From contig JAGSNX010000003.1 of the NCBI GenBank assembly GCA_018139225.1, positions 1 through 64,000 of the forward strand: a stretch of 64,000 nt of DNA, written 5' to 3'. Within the stretch, counting starts at the first letter, position 1. The number at the start of each line of letters is the position of its first letter. Shown one piece after another: positions 1-10,820 of the stretch. Position numbers and translations under genes: made by a program. A model generated the notes under the pieces. It was not told the origin of the DNA. It made no database searches and saw only the letters and a program-made list of their open reading frames with translations. This DNA is from Microvirga sp. SRT01. GTDB lineage: Bacteria; Pseudomonadota; Alphaproteobacteria; Sphingomonadales; Sphingomonadaceae.

Positions 1-288
1 CGCAGGCCGCCGCCCACATGTCCCTTCATCTAAACCAACAATGTCAAAGATCCGACACAAATACCCCGACGCCGCTATACCCTTCCCGTTTTACCAGAAA
101 GGCCAGCGCGCCAAGTCTCGTGTGACCACTGCAAAACCCCGTAAGGGCCATCGCTGCGGTGAAACCCATCTAGGGAACACCTCAACGACCGTCAAACCCT
201 TTCTGTCAGAAATATGCAAAATTGTTCCCATCAATCTGAAACATCGCGCATTCACCCCTTGGCAGGGCCTTGAAGGTAGGGTCGTGGC

Positions 289-1761
289 ATGACTCCATCC
301 CACCTCCTGGACGCCAAGGCGCCCGAATCGCTGCACGCGCAGGTTCGGCGTGCGGTCATATGGCGTTCGGGAAGTCAGATCGTTGGCCAAATGGTGCAGT
401 GGGCTTCCACGTTCCTCGTCATCCGGCTGCTCGATCCGCGGGATTACGGGCTGTTCGCAATGGCGCAGGTCGTTCTCGTATTCCTGAACATGCTCAACGG
501 GTTCGGTCTGGCGAGCGGGCTGATCCAGGCCGCCGACGTCACCGAGCGGCAGGTCCGCCAGCTGTTCGGGATGCTGATCGCGCTCAACGCAGCGTTGGCG
601 GCGTTCCAGCTGATGCTCGCACCGCTCGCCGCCGCCTATTACCGCCAGCCGATCGTCGCCGACATGCTGCGCGTTCAGGCGCTGCTATACCTGACGACGC
701 CCTTCATCGCACTGCCCTTCGCGCTGCTGAGCCGACGCATGGATTTCCGGCATCAGGCGAGAGCGAACATCTGCGCCTCGATCGCCGCCGCCGCCGCGGC
801 GCTGGGGGGCGCTCTCGCGGGATGGGGCGTATGGACGCTGGTCATCGCACCACTCGTGCTGTTCGCCGTACGCGGTGCGATGATGACGTGGAGCGCGCGG
901 TCGTTCGTCTGGCCAGTCTTCGACTTTCGCGGAGCCGGGCATCTGGCGCGTTATGGCGGGATCGTCGCGGCGGGGCAGCTATTCTGGTTCGGGCAGAGCC
1001 AGGCGGACGTGTTCATCGCCGGGCGGCTCTTCTCCCCCCATATGCTCGGCATCTACACGACCAGCCTGTTCCTCGCGCAGATCTTCGTGTCGAAGGTCGT
1101 GCCGCCGCTGAACGAAGTCGCCTTTTCGGCCTATGCCCGCATCCAGCACGATCCCGACGCGATCGCCGCCGCGTTCGTGCGATCGGTCAAGATCATCATG
1201 GCCGCCGCCCTGCCCTTCTACTTCGGATTGGCCGTCACCGCCGAGCCGCTGGTGCTGACCGCGCTCGGGCCGAAATGGCAGGAGGCCGCGCCGATCGTCC
1301 AGCTGCTCGCACTCGCGATGCCGCTGATGACGTTGCTGGTGCTGTATACCCCCGCCTGCGATGCGCTGGGGCGGCCGGGCGTCGGCGTCAGCAACGGCGC
1401 AATCGGCGCGGGCATCCTCGCAACCGGCTTCCTGATCGGTGCGCAGTGGGGGCCGGTCGGCCTCGCGACCGCGTGGATCGTGGCCTATCCGATCTATCTC
1501 GCCATCAGCAGTTACCGGGCGCTGCCGGTGATCGGGGCGAGCGGCCGGGCGATCGTCATGGCGATTGCGCCGGTGCTGGTCGCCTCTTCGGTCATGGCGG
1601 GGTCGGTGATGCTGGTCGACCGGGGGCTGCCGGCGCTGTCGCCGCTGCCGCGTCTCGCGATCCTCGTTGCGGCCGGGGCGATGGTCTATACCGGCTGGCT
1701 GGTGCTGTTCGCGCGGGCGACGCTCAGCGAACTGATCGCGACGGTGAAGCGCAGCGGTTAG
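289..1761 (+). CDS. Lipopolysaccharide/polysaccharide flippase (Wzx/MVF-like, MOP superfamily)
   Basis: A 490-residue polytopic membrane protein. It resembles the oligosaccharide flippases that move undecaprenyl-linked sugar units across the inner membrane for O-antigen or exopolysaccharide. Hydrophobic segments are spread over the whole length in a 12-14 helix pattern. The amphipathic start (VRRAVIWRSGSQ) and the RLLDPRDYGLFAMAQV segment near residues 45-60 are typical of the WzxC/polysacc_synt group. The ATG follows an AGGTAGGG ribosome-binding site about 7 nt upstream. No glycosyltransferase follows; the next gene is convergent. The substrate cannot be inferred. The 288 bp to the left hold no gene I can support. 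Confidence 0.85.
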   Translation: MTPSHLLDAKAPESLHAQVRRAVIWRSGSQIVGQMVQWASTFLVIRLLDPRDYGLFAMAQVVLVFLNMLNGFGLASGLIQAADVTERQVRQLFGMLIALNAALAAFQLMLAPLAAAYYRQPIVADMLRVQALLYLTTPFIALPFALLSRRMDFRHQARANICASIAAAAAALGGALAGWGVWTLVIAPLVLFAVRGAMMTWSARSFVWPVFDFRGAGHLARYGGIVAAGQLFWFGQSQADVFIAGRLFSPHMLGIYTTSLFLAQIFVSKVVPPLNEVAFSAYARIQHDPDAIAAAFVRSVKIIMAAALPFYFGLAVTAEPLVLTALGPKWQEAAPIVQLLALAMPLMTLLVLYTPACDALGRPGVGVSNGAIGAGILATGFLIGAQWGPVGLATAWIVAYPIYLAISSYRALPVIGASGRAIVMAIAPVLVASSVMAGSVMLVDRGLPALSPLPRLAILVAAGAMVYTGWLVLFARATLSELIATVKRSG

Positions 1762-1773
1762 ACGCCCGTCACA

Positions 1774-2202
1774 TCACGCCGTCTGGATATAGTCGCGCAT
1801 CGCCGCGGCGTCCGCCTCGATCCGGTCGATCCGGTATTTGACCAGATCGCCGATCGACACGAATCCGACCAGCGCGTCTCCGTCCAGCACCGGCAAATGG
1901 CGGATGCGGCGGTGAGTCATCAAGGACAGCGCGGCGATGACCGCGTCGTTGCGAGACACCGTCACCGCCGGCGCGGTCATCGCGGCCGACACCGGACCCT
2001 CGAGCGCCGCCGCACCGCCGTCCTTCAGGACGCGGATCACGTCGCGTTCGGAGAAGATGCCGACGACGCGGCCGCCCTCGATCACCGGCACCGCACCGAT
2101 CCGCCGCTCCCCCAACAACGCCACCGCCTCCGCGACGCTGGCGCGGGGCGCGATCGTGACCACGTCGTGGTCCACGGATTTCAGGATCGCCGCGATCGTC
2201 AT
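1774..2202 (-). CDS. Tandem CBS-domain protein
   Basis: A 142-residue protein made almost only of two CBS motifs (about residues 8-62 and 74-130). It is a stand-alone Bateman module that normally binds adenosyl nucleotides and acts as a regulator or sensor. The ERRIGAVPVIEGGRVVGIFSERDVIR stretch, split around residues 30-55, is the classic CBS core, and the second copy (MTHRRIRHLPVLDGD) repeats it. The frame is open further upstream, but this ATG has a strong GGGAGG site 5-6 nt before it and fits the family length, so it was chosen. It converges with the flippase gene. The partner protein is unknown. Confidence 0.88.
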   Translation of the reverse strand: MTIAAILKSVDHDVVTIAPRASVAEAVALLGERRIGAVPVIEGGRVVGIFSERDVIRVLKDGGAAALEGPVSAAMTAPAVTVSRNDAVIAALSLMTHRRIRHLPVLDGDALVGFVSIGDLVKYRIDRIEADAAAMRDYIQTA

Positions 2203-2296
2203 CCTCGCCTCCCTAGTGACGCCGGTTCCGACCTGTCGCCGGGCCTCTGTCGCGCCGCTGTTGAGGAAATCACGTTTCGCGTTCATTGGAAAGCAC

Positions 2297-2611
2297 ATGG
2301 ATCACGGATCGCACCGCCCCGGGGCCGACCCGACACCGCCAGCCCCGAGCGGGCTGACGGACCGCGACTATGCGCGGTTCGCCTGGGCGCGGTTCCGATC
2401 GTTGCTGGCGTGGATGACGCTGGCCGCGGCGACGATCGCGGCGGCGGCGATCGTGCTGCTCGGGCATCTGCAAGGGCCGCTGCATCTGGTGACGATGTTC
2501 GCGATCCTGGGCGGGGTCGGCGGATCGGTGATGCTGGCCGGGGCGCTGATGGGACTGGCGTTCCTCAGTTCCGGCAGCGGGCATGACGAGGATGTCGAGC
2601 GGATCGATTAG
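2297..2611 (+). CDS. Small two-helix membrane protein, hypothetical
   Basis: A 104-residue protein. A His/Pro-rich N-terminus is followed by two hydrophobic segments (about residues 36-56 and 62-88) and an acidic tail. It is divergent from the CBS gene with about 95 bp between starts. No catalytic motif is visible. I recognise the type as a conserved sphingomonad hypothetical membrane protein but cannot give a function. The open frame extends upstream into the CBS gene; the start was set at the ATG that opens the hydrophilic N-terminus. Confidence 0.6.
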   Translation: MDHGSHRPGADPTPPAPSGLTDRDYARFAWARFRSLLAWMTLAAATIAAAAIVLLGHLQGPLHLVTMFAILGGVGGSVMLAGALMGLAFLSSGSGHDEDVERID

Positions 2612-2655
2612 GCATTCGGGGCTTCGGCCAAGTCGCCTTTCTCGCCTCTTTTTAT

Positions 2656-2750
2656 GCCCCCCCCCCTCGGGAGAGCTTGGGGAGGGCTTCTCCGCGGGGG
2701 ATGCAGCTTGGGGCGAGGCCCTCCCCCAGCCCCTCCCAAAAGGAGGGGAG
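2656..2750. repeat. Intergenic palindromic repeat (CTCCCC/GGGGAG type)
   Basis: A C-run followed by an imperfect inverted repeat built from CTCCC and GGGAGG blocks, ending in an AGGAGGGGAG arm. It lies in the 271-bp gap between the small membrane protein and the DUF4167 gene. Similar CTCCCC...GGGGAG elements occur at 26165 and 53257 in this window. Confidence 0.6.
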
Positions 2751-2832
2751 TTTAGAAGCGGACCTCAGTTGCGGAGCAAGTGAAGAGGCGGGGAGCGTTC
2801 TGCTCGCAACGCCCTGCCTGCCCGAACGAAAG

Positions 2833-2863
2833 AGGCCGGCGTCCTTCCGGACACCGGCCTTTT
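2833..2863 (-). terminator. Hairpin terminator of the DUF4167 gene
   Basis: On the minus strand GGCCGGTGTCC, a GGAA loop and GGACGCCGGCC form an 11-bp stem with one G-U pair, followed by CTCTTT. It sits 20 bp after the DUF4167 stop, so it is a plausible intrinsic terminator. The plus strand also has a T-run after the stem. Confidence 0.65.
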
Positions 2864-2882
2864 CCGCATCCCCGTCCGACGA

Positions 2883-4157
2883 TCAGTCGGTGGTCGCGTC
2901 CGCTGCGGCGACGCGGGTGCGGCGGCGGCGCGGGCGGGGCGCTTCGTCGTCGGCGTCGTTGGCGGGAGCGCCGGAGATGCCGAGCGACGGGGGCAGGCGG
3001 TCGGCGTCGACCCCGTTGCTTTCCGGGCCGGTGCTGTCCGGCATGCTGTTCGCGGACGCGGGGCTTTCCGATGCCGCGACCGGAGCGGCCTCGACCGCGG
3101 CGTCACGCCGGGGACGCCCGCGGCGACGCGGGGCGACCAGCGGCGCATCCGCCTCCAGCACGGCTTCCGCGCGCGCTTCGAGATTCTCGCCGGGGGCCGG
3201 GGGATCGGCGCGGCGCTGGCCGGCGACCTCGGTTTCCGTCTCGACCTGTTGCGGCGCATCGCGATCCCAACGGCGCGGCTGGCGCTCCTGCCGCTCGCCA
3301 TCGGGGCGGGTGTCCTGACGCGCATCCTGACGGCGGGGCTGGCGCTCGGCGCGCGGGGCCTCTTCGCCGTTATCGTCGGACTGGTTGTCCCAGCGGCGCG
3401 GCTGACGGTCGCCGTCCTGGCGATAGTCCTGTTGACGATCCTGCTGCTGACGATCCTGGTTCTGCCGGTCCTGCTGCTGGCGGTCCTGCTGGGGGCGACC
3501 CTCCTGCTGGCGACCTTCCTGCTGACGGCCATCACGGCGCAGCGGACGCTCGGCGCGCTCGCCACGGGGCTCGGCGTTGCGGTCGCCGCGCGGCTCGGCG
3601 CTGCGCTGCTCGTTGCCGCGCTGCTCGTTCCGGTCACCCATGTTACGGTCGCCGGTATTGCGCTCGTAGCCGCGATCGTTGCCCCGGTCGTTGCCGTTGC
3701 GGTCACCCCGATCGTTGCCGCGGTCGCTGCCGTTGCGGTCGTTGCCGCCCCGGTCATTGCCGTTGCGGCCACCGTCCTGCTGCTCGCCGGCGCGGATCGG
3801 CTCACCCTCGTCGCCATAATCGTCGTCATTGCCGTCGATGTCGAAATCGGGCTGCTGGCGGCGCGGCTGCTGATCCTCGAAGCGGCCACGCTGGTCGCTG
3901 AGAACGCGGAAATAATGGTCGGCGAACTGCAGATAATATTCGGTGTTCACGCGGTCGCCCTGCCGCTGCGAATCCGCGGCGAGGTTCTTGTACTTCTCGT
4001 ACAGCTGGTTGGCGTTGCCGCGCGCGCGGTTGTCGATGCGGTTGCCGTTGTCGGGACGACCCTGGCCACCGGTACGCGGGCCACTGCCGTTATTGCCACC
4101 ACCGCTGGCATTGCCACCACGACCGCGACGGCGACCGGCCTGCCGATTATTGATCAA
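2883..4157 (-). CDS. DUF4167 domain protein with long Arg/Gln/Asp-rich tail
   Basis: A 424-residue protein. Residues 1-90 carry the alphaproteobacterial DUF4167 domain: a basic QAGRRRGRGG start, then YEKYKNLAADSQRQGDRV and an EYYLQFADHYFR segment. About residues 95-400 are low complexity: repeats of NDRG/DRNG, then QQEGR/QQDR, then Arg-rich blocks, ending in a basic PRPRRRRTRV tail. I infer RNA binding from composition. No ATG precedes the domain; a TTG codon reading (M)INNRQ has an AGGGA site upstream and matches the usual domain start. It follows prmC and prfA on the same strand, a common alphaproteobacterial arrangement. Confidence 0.82.
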   Translation of the reverse strand: MINNRQAGRRRGRGGNASGGGNNGSGPRTGGQGRPDNGNRIDNRARGNANQLYEKYKNLAADSQRQGDRVNTEYYLQFADHYFRVLSDQRGRFEDQQPRRQQPDFDIDGNDDDYGDEGEPIRAGEQQDGGRNGNDRGGNDRNGSDRGNDRGDRNGNDRGNDRGYERNTGDRNMGDRNEQRGNEQRSAEPRGDRNAEPRGERAERPLRRDGRQQEGRQQEGRPQQDRQQQDRQNQDRQQQDRQQDYRQDGDRQPRRWDNQSDDNGEEAPRAERQPRRQDARQDTRPDGERQERQPRRWDRDAPQQVETETEVAGQRRADPPAPGENLEARAEAVLEADAPLVAPRRRGRPRRDAAVEAAPVAASESPASANSMPDSTGPESNGVDADRLPPSLGISGAPANDADDEAPRPRRRRTRVAAADATTD

Positions 4158-4428
4158 GCTGTTCGTCCCTAATCCAGAAGAGATACGTATCCGCTGTGCC
4201 TTCGCGTCCGATCCGGAGCGCGACGGGACCGTAATCCGGCCCGTAACGTCGCCCAGCGTAGCGGCGACCTGTGCCTTCAGGGTGCGGGCGTTGCCGCGAT
4301 CTCGAACCGCCTGTCGTCCGGCGACCGTGTCGCCCAGCGATAACCGATGAAAATCGTGTGCCCCGACCCGCCCATAGCGGGCGTCGGGCCTGCCCGACAA
4401 GCGAAATATGGGTGATCCAGTTGAGCCG

Positions 4429-5265
4429 TCAAGTCGCCAGCAGCACGCCCAGCAAGACTCGGGGCCGCCCACCGAGATCGCGGTGTTCCGTCACGGCGAA
4501 CCCCTGATCGCGCAGCAGGTCGCCGACGGCCTGCGCCTGCGTCCAGCCGATCTCCAGCAGCACCGCGCCGCCGGGCGCGAGCAGGCGGCGCAATTCGGGT
4601 GCGAGGCGGCGGTAATCGTCGAGCCCCTCCGCGCCGGCATACAACGCCGCCGCCGGTTCGTGCGCCGCGACCTCCGCCGGAAGGTCGTCGCCGGTGGCGA
4701 TGTAGGGCGGATTGGAAACGATGCAGTCGAACGATCCCGCGGTCGCCGTCGCCCAGTCGCCCTGCACGAACGCCGCGCGGCCCGCGAAGGCAGCGCCGTT
4801 GATGCGCGCCCAGCCCAACGCCTCCGCCGAGCGGTCGACGCCGAGCCCGCGCGTGTCACGCCATTCGTCGAGCAGCGCGAGCAGCAACGTCCCCGGCCCG
4901 GTGCCGAGATCGAGCAAGGTCGCGGGCGGCGTGTTTGCGAAGTGCGCCACCGCCGTCGCGACCAGCGTTTCGCTGTCCGCCCGCGGCACCAGCGCCCCCG
5001 GCCCAACCGCCAGATCGAGTGTCCAGAACCCACGCGTGCCGGTGATATAGGCGACCGGCTCCTGCCGCTCGCGCCGTGCGACGAGCGCTGCGAAGCCGGG
5101 CGGGACGGGCCGATCGAGATCCAGCAGCAGCGCCGACCGCTCGATCCCGAGCGCATGCGCGAGCAGCAGTTCGGCGTCGAGGCGGGGCGTCGCGGAGAAG
5201 CCGAAGCGGGCGGTGGCGGCGGTGAGGGCGTGCCGAAGCCCCGCCTTGCCAAGAGCGTCAGACAC
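4429..5265 (-). CDS. prmC: Peptide chain release factor N5-glutamine methyltransferase
   Basis: PrmC methylates the Gln of the GGQ motif in release factors RF1 and RF2 using S-adenosylmethionine. At 278 residues it has the family length. The helical N-terminal domain contains RQEPVAYITGTRGFW (about residues 67-81). The SAM-binding loop DLGTGPG is near 119-125 and the catalytic NPPY at 185-188. The start is a GTG, since the upstream in-frame ATGs lie in the repeat-bearing spacer and add no family sequence. The neighbour is its own substrate gene, prfA, about 300 bp upstream on the same strand. Confidence 0.95.
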   Translation of the reverse strand: MSDALGKAGLRHALTAATARFGFSATPRLDAELLLAHALGIERSALLLDLDRPVPPGFAALVARRERQEPVAYITGTRGFWTLDLAVGPGALVPRADSETLVATAVAHFANTPPATLLDLGTGPGTLLLALLDEWRDTRGLGVDRSAEALGWARINGAAFAGRAAFVQGDWATATAGSFDCIVSNPPYIATGDDLPAEVAAHEPAAALYAGAEGLDDYRRLAPELRRLLAPGGAVLLEIGWTQAQAVGDLLRDQGFAVTEHRDLGGRPRVLLGVLLAT

Positions 5266-5394
5266 ACCGCACCACCGAATGCGACCGACCTGATGCTGGT
5301 TTGGATGTCGGACCTCTCCGCGGAGCTTGCCGCAGGGGGAGAAACCCGACCTCCACCGCCATCCCGAGGGAGATCGTTGTATTGCTTCCTCTGC

Positions 5395-5486
5395 CACCCC
5401 GGCGAAGGCCGGGGTCCCGTTGCGACGTCTGCGGTCGCTGACGGAGGGCGTTACCCAACTGGGCCTCGGCCTTCGCCGGGGCGGTG
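5395..5486. repeat. Intergenic palindromic repeat (GGCGAAGGCCGGGG type)
   Basis: It starts CACCCCGGCGAAGGCCGGGG and ends GGCCTTCGCCGGGGCGGTG, so both arms contain the same short inverted block. It fills most of the 303-bp prmC-prfA spacer. It is an REP-like element of the same design as those at 6683 and 20941. No gene is visible in the rest of the spacer. Confidence 0.7.
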
Positions 5487-5568
5487 ACTTGGCGACAGGC
5501 CACGGCGCTGGTTCGCGATGCTTCCCTGGTCGGAAGGAGCTTGCCTTCGCCGTCCACGCCGCGCGCCA

Positions 5569-6648
<1,080 letters not shown>

Positions 6649-6682
6649 GCGCGGATGCCGATCGTGACGGCGTGATCGAAGC

Positions 6683-6780
6683 CACTCCCCGTCACCCCAG
6701 CGAACGCTGGGGTCTCGTGGTGGCGCGCGGTCGGCCCGGCCTCGGGAAGACCCCAGCGTCCGCTGGGATGACGGGGAGTG
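6683..6780. repeat. Intergenic palindromic repeat (CTCCCCGTCACCCCAGCG type)
   Basis: A near-perfect long inverted repeat: it opens CACTCCCCGTCACCCCAGCG and closes CGCTGGGATGACGGGGAGTG, with an inner CGCTGGGGTCT/AGACCCCAGCG pair. It fills the prfA-hisS spacer. The copy at 20941 shares the opening CTCCCCGTCACCCCAGCG, so the two belong to one family. Confidence 0.8.
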
Positions 6781-6799
6781 GTCGGGTGACGGGAAGCCA

Positions 6800-8053
6800 T
6801 CACCGCAACGCTTCCGGCAGATCGGCGAACGCCACGTCGGACTGCGTCCCCGCGCCCAGCAGTTTCACCGCCGCCGCTCCCTTGGCGAGTTCGTCGTCGC
6901 CGACGATCACCGCCGCGCGCGCGCCCAGCGCATCCGCCTTCGCCAGCCGCTGCTTCATCTTGCCCCTGTAGCTCATCTCGATCGCCAGCCCGGCGCGGCG
7001 CAGGGTAGCCGTCAGCCCGACGCAATGCGCTTCCGCCGCCGCGCCCATCGGCACCACGACCGCGTCGATCGTGGTCGCCGCCGGCTCCGCCACCAGCATC
7101 GCCAACCGCTCGACCCCCGCCGCCCAGCCCACGCCCGGTGTCTCCGGCCCACCCAGCGAGCCGATCAGCCCGTCGTAACGCCCGCCGGCCAGCACCGTGC
7201 CCTGCGCGCCCAGCCGATCGGTCACGAACTCGAACGCGGTGTGCCGATAATAATCGAGGCCGCGCACCAGCCGCGGGTTGCGCGTCCACGCCACGCCCGC
7301 CGCGTCGAGACCCGCCGTCACCGCATCGAAGAACGCGCGCGCGTCGGGCGTCAGGAAGGCGTCGATGTCGGGCGCGCTGTCCGCGGCCGGCCGGTCCTTC
7401 GGGTCCTTGGAGTCGAGGATGCGCAGCGGGTTCTTGTCGAGCCGCTTCAGGCTGTCCTCCGACAGGTCGTCGCGATGCGCCTCGAAATGCGCGACCAGCG
7501 CCGCGCGCCACGCGTCGCGCGTCTCCGCGTCGCCCAGCGTGTTCAGTTGCAGCGTGACGCCCCCATTTTCCCCGGCGATGCCCAGTTCGCGCAGCAGCTG
7601 GTCGGCCAGCACCAGCAACTCCACGTCCGCCGCGGGTTCTGCCGCGCCGATCACCTCCGCGTCGATCTGATGGAACTGGCGATAGCGGCCCTTTTGCGGG
7701 CGCTCGTACCGGAACACGGGCCCGGACGTCGCGAGCTTCAGCGGCGCATATTGCTGCCACCCCTCGGTCAGGTACGCGCGCGCAAGTCCGGCGGTGAATT
7801 CGGGACGCAGCGTCAACAGGTCGCCGCCGCGGTCCGGGAACGTGTACATCTCCTTCGACACGACATCGGTCGTTTCGCCGATCGAGCGCGAGAAGACCTC
7901 GGTCGCCTCGAAGATCGGGATATCGACGCGCTGGAAGCAATACAGCGCGCGCACCCGCTCGAACGTGGACAGCACGTGCGCGAACCGCCGCTGCTCGTCG
8001 CCGAAGATATCCTGCGTGCCGCGCACGCGCTTGGGGGTTTCGATACGGGCCAT
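6800..8053 (-). CDS. hisS: Histidyl-tRNA synthetase
   Basis: A class II aminoacyl-tRNA synthetase of 417 residues that charges tRNA-His. Visible features are the N-terminal [12 protein letters not shown] segment, motif 2 ([16 protein letters not shown], about residues 110-125), the histidine-specific [15 protein letters not shown] (about 258-272), AGGRYDGL with motif 3 just after, and the C-terminal anticodon-binding domain. The ATG reading MARIETPK is chosen; further upstream the frame is antisense to the DUF1345 gene. It is divergent from the DUF1345 gene, with 51 bp between starts. Confidence 0.96.
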   Translation of the reverse strand: MARIETPKRVRGTQDIFGDEQRRFAHVLSTFERVRALYCFQRVDIPIFEATEVFSRSIGETTDVVSKEMYTFPDRGGDLLTLRPEFTAGLARAYLTEGWQQYAPLKLATSGPVFRYERPQKGRYRQFHQIDAEVIGAAEPAADVELLVLADQLLRELGIAGENGGVTLQLNTLGDAETRDAWRAALVAHFEAHRDDLSEDSLKRLDKNPLRILDSKDPKDRPAADSAPDIDAFLTPDARAFFDAVTAGLDAAGVAWTRNPRLVRGLDYYRHTAFEFVTDRLGAQGTVLAGGRYDGLIGSLGGPETPGVGWAAGVERLAMLVAEPAATTIDAVVVPMGAAAEAHCVGLTATLRRAGLAIEMSYRGKMKQRLAKADALGARAAVIVGDDELAKGAAAVKLLGAGTQSDVAFADLPEALR

Positions 8054-8104
8054 AGACGCGCGGGTATCTAGGCGAGGCCGCGGCCAAGCGCTAGCGTCCC
8101 GCGC

Positions 8105-8752
8105 ATGAGCACAAACGCGTGGTGGGGCCTCGGCCAAAGAGTGGCGCCGCCGCGCTTCGTGCTGTTTGCCGTCGTATTCGCGGCGGCGCTGGCGGTCGGT
8201 ATTCCCGAATGGGGTCGCGGGCGCGGGATCATGGCCGCGTTCGATGTCGCCGCGCTCGTCTTCCTGCTTGCGATCACAACGCTGTTCCGCCGCGGCGAGG
8301 CGGAGCGGATGCGCGCCGCCGCACGGGCGAACGACGCCAACCGAGCGGTGCTGCTCGGCTTCACCGGGGTGACGATGGCCGTCATCCTCGTCGCGGTCGC
8401 GGGCGAGCTGAAGGGGCGCAACGACACGGCCGCGATCGTGCTGGTGATCGCGACCCTGGCGCTGGCGTGGCTGTTCTCCAACACCGTCTACGCGCTGCAC
8501 TATGCGCACCTGTTCTACCTCGACGATCCGCTGGGCCGCGATGCCGCCGGGCTGACGTTTCCGGGAACGGACACGCCCGATTACTGGGACTTCCTGTATT
8601 TCAGCTTCACGCTGGGCATGACGTTCCAGACCAGCGACGTGGAGATCGGCTCGGGTCGCATCCGCCGCGTCGTGCTGGGGCAGAGCCTGGCGGCGTTCGT
8701 GTTCAACCTCGGCGTGGTGGCGTTCACGATCAACGTGCTGGGGGGTGGGTAG
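8105..8752 (+). CDS. DUF1345 family integral membrane protein
   Basis: A 215-residue inner-membrane protein with about five hydrophobic segments. The conserved DUF1345 features are present: [16 protein letters not shown] (about residues 134-149) and the [21 protein letters not shown] region (about 160-180), which resembles a two-helix ion-channel arrangement. The biochemical function is unknown for the family. It is divergent from hisS. About 120 bp separate it from the M61 peptidase gene, too far to be sure of cotranscription. Confidence 0.85.
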   Translation: MSTNAWWGLGQRVAPPRFVLFAVVFAAALAVGIPEWGRGRGIMAAFDVAALVFLLAITTLFRRGEAERMRAAARANDANRAVLLGFTGVTMAVILVAVAGELKGRNDTAAIVLVIATLALAWLFSNTVYALHYAHLFYLDDPLGRDAAGLTFPGTDTPDYWDFLYFSFTLGMTFQTSDVEIGSGRIRRVVLGQSLAAFVFNLGVVAFTINVLGGG

Positions 8753-8872
8753 ACCTCGCTCCTAACTCTGCTGGGGAGGAAATGAGGCGTCGTAAGCGAC
8801 TGGACTTCTGTCCTTTCCGATCATTACACTGGCGCCTTCCAATCTTTCGCCCATCTTCCGAGAAGGCCGTCC

Positions 8873-10795
8873 ATGCTCCGATACGCCGCCGCCGCCGTCC
8901 TGCTCTCCTCCACTGCCAGCATCGCACAGGTGCCCGCCGGCAATTCCGCGCCGCAGCCGGTGCCGTTCGTCGACACCGTCCCTGCCGCGCAGGACGTCGC
9001 GTATCCGGGCACGATCCGCCTCGACGTGGACGCGACCGACAACGAACGCGGCATCTTCCGCGTCAAGGAGACCATCCCCGTCGCGAAGTCGGGCCACATG
9101 GTCCTGCTGTTCCCGAAATGGCTGCCCGGCGCGCATTCGCCGCGGGGCGAGATCGAGAAGCTGGCCGGCCTCGTGATCCGCAGCGGCGGGCGCATCCTGC
9201 CGTGGCGGCGTGACCCCGTCGACGTGTTCGCCTTCCACATCGACGTGCCGGCCGGCGCGAAGACGCTGGACGCGGAGTTCCAGTTCCTGTCCGCGACCAA
9301 GGCCGATCAGGGCCGCGTCGTCGCCACGCCGACGATGATCTCGCTCCAGCCCAACTCCGTCAGCCTGTATCCGGCCGGTTACTTCACCCGCCGCATCCCG
9401 GTGCAGATGACGGTGAAGTTCCCCGCCGGCTGGACCGCCGCGGGTGCGGTTCCGGCCAAGGCCGCGCAGTCCGCCGCCGCCGCGACCTACACCTACGACA
9501 CCACCAACTACGAGGTGCTGGTCGATTCGCCGATCCTCGCGGGCAAGTACGGGAAGACGTGGCCGCTGTCGGAGCGGGTCGACCTCAACGTCTTCGCCGA
9601 CAGCCCCGACCAGCTCGCCGCAAAGCCCGAACAGATCGATGCGCACAAGCGCCTCGTCGAACAGGCGGTGAAGACCTTCGGCGCGCAGCATTACGACAAA
9701 TACGAATTCCTGCTGTCGATCACCGACCAGCTCGGCGGGATCGGGCTGGAGCATCATCGCAGTTCGGAGAACGGCGTCGGCCCCGGCTATTTCATCGACT
9801 GGGAGAACAGCGTCACCCGCCGCAACCTGCTGCCGCACGAATTCACGCATAGCTGGGACGGCAAGTTCCGCCGCGGCGCGGACCTGTGGACGCCCGATTT
9901 CCGCACCCCGATGCAGGGGTCGCTGCTCTGGGTCTACGAAGGCCAGACACAATTCTGGGGATACGTCCTTCAGGCGCGCTCGGGCATCGTATCGAAGCAG
10001 GACACGCTGGACGCCTATGCGACGATCCTCGCGACTTACGACAACACGCCGGGTCGCCAGTGGCGACCGATGGTCGACACCACCAACGATCCGGTAATTT
10101 CGGCGCGCAAGCCCAAGGGCTGGACGAGCTGGCAGCGGTCGGAGGATTATTACAACGAGGGCCTGCTGGTGTGGATGGAGGTCGATTCGATGCTCCGCAA
10201 GCAATCGGGCGGCACGAAGTCGATCGACGATTTCGCCAAGGCGTTCTTCGGCATCCGCGACGGCGACTGGGGCGAGGTCACCTACACGTTCGACGATGTC
10301 GCGCAGACGCTGAACACGATCCAGCCCTATGACTGGGCGGGTTTCCTGCGCATGCGCCTGACCGAAACAGGCAAACCCGCGCCGCTCGGCGGCTTCGTCG
10401 CGAACGGGTATACGCTCGTCTACACCGACACGCCGACCTCGTACTTCACCAAGGCGGAAAAGGCGCGCGGCACCGACGTGTCCGCCTCGCTCGGACTGGT
10501 GGTGAACAAGGACGGCGTCGTCACCTCCTCGATCTGGGGCAAGCCCGCCTACACCGCCGGCATCGATGTCGGCACGGAGATTACCGGCATCGGCGGCATG
10601 GCGTATAGCGGCGATCGGCTGAAGGCGGCGATCCTGGCCGCGAAGGGCACGAAGGAGCCGATCCGCCTGCTCGTGAAGAATGGCGACCGCCTCCGCGACC
10701 TGACTGTCGACTATCACGACGGCCCCCGCTATCCGCGCCTCCAGAAGACGGGTGCGGGCGAGACGGGACTGGACCGTCTGCTCACGGCCCGTTGA
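8873..10795 (+). CDS. M61 (glycyl aminopeptidase) family metalloprotease with PDZ domain, exported
   Basis: A 640-residue protein with an N-terminal signal peptide (about residues 1-19, ending ASIAQ). The N-terminal beta domain is followed by the zinc site HEFTHSWDGK near residue 322, with a downstream EGQTQFWG glutamate about 34 residues later, as in M61 peptidases. A C-terminal PDZ-like domain lies at about 500-590 (TAGIDVGTEITGIGG). It probably trims peptides with N-terminal small residues in the periplasm. The ATG has GAGAAGG about 7 nt upstream. ppa follows after 25 bp and may be cotranscribed. Confidence 0.92.
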   Translation: MLRYAAAAVLLSSTASIAQVPAGNSAPQPVPFVDTVPAAQDVAYPGTIRLDVDATDNERGIFRVKETIPVAKSGHMVLLFPKWLPGAHSPRGEIEKLAGLVIRSGGRILPWRRDPVDVFAFHIDVPAGAKTLDAEFQFLSATKADQGRVVATPTMISLQPNSVSLYPAGYFTRRIPVQMTVKFPAGWTAAGAVPAKAAQSAAAATYTYDTTNYEVLVDSPILAGKYGKTWPLSERVDLNVFADSPDQLAAKPEQIDAHKRLVEQAVKTFGAQHYDKYEFLLSITDQLGGIGLEHHRSSENGVGPGYFIDWENSVTRRNLLPHEFTHSWDGKFRRGADLWTPDFRTPMQGSLLWVYEGQTQFWGYVLQARSGIVSKQDTLDAYATILATYDNTPGRQWRPMVDTTNDPVISARKPKGWTSWQRSEDYYNEGLLVWMEVDSMLRKQSGGTKSIDDFAKAFFGIRDGDWGEVTYTFDDVAQTLNTIQPYDWAGFLRMRLTETGKPAPLGGFVANGYTLVYTDTPTSYFTKAEKARGTDVSASLGLVVNKDGVVTSSIWGKPAYTAGIDVGTEITGIGGMAYSGDRLKAAILAAKGTKEPIRLLVKNGDRLRDLTVDYHDGPRYPRLQKTGAGETGLDRLLTAR

Positions 10796-10820
10796 TCGGC
10801 ATTACGGAACGGGGATTGCT

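Noticed and set aside
41..390. Short frames on both strands at the left edge
   Set aside because: They overlap the flippase start and each other, with no family resemblance or ribosome-binding site.
3249..4172. Long plus-strand frame that looks like a very hydrophobic membrane protein
   Set aside because: It is the antisense shadow of the Arg/Gln/Asp repeats in the DUF4167 gene; Gln/Asp/Arg codons read as Leu/Val/Ala on the other strand. No ribosome-binding site or family motif.
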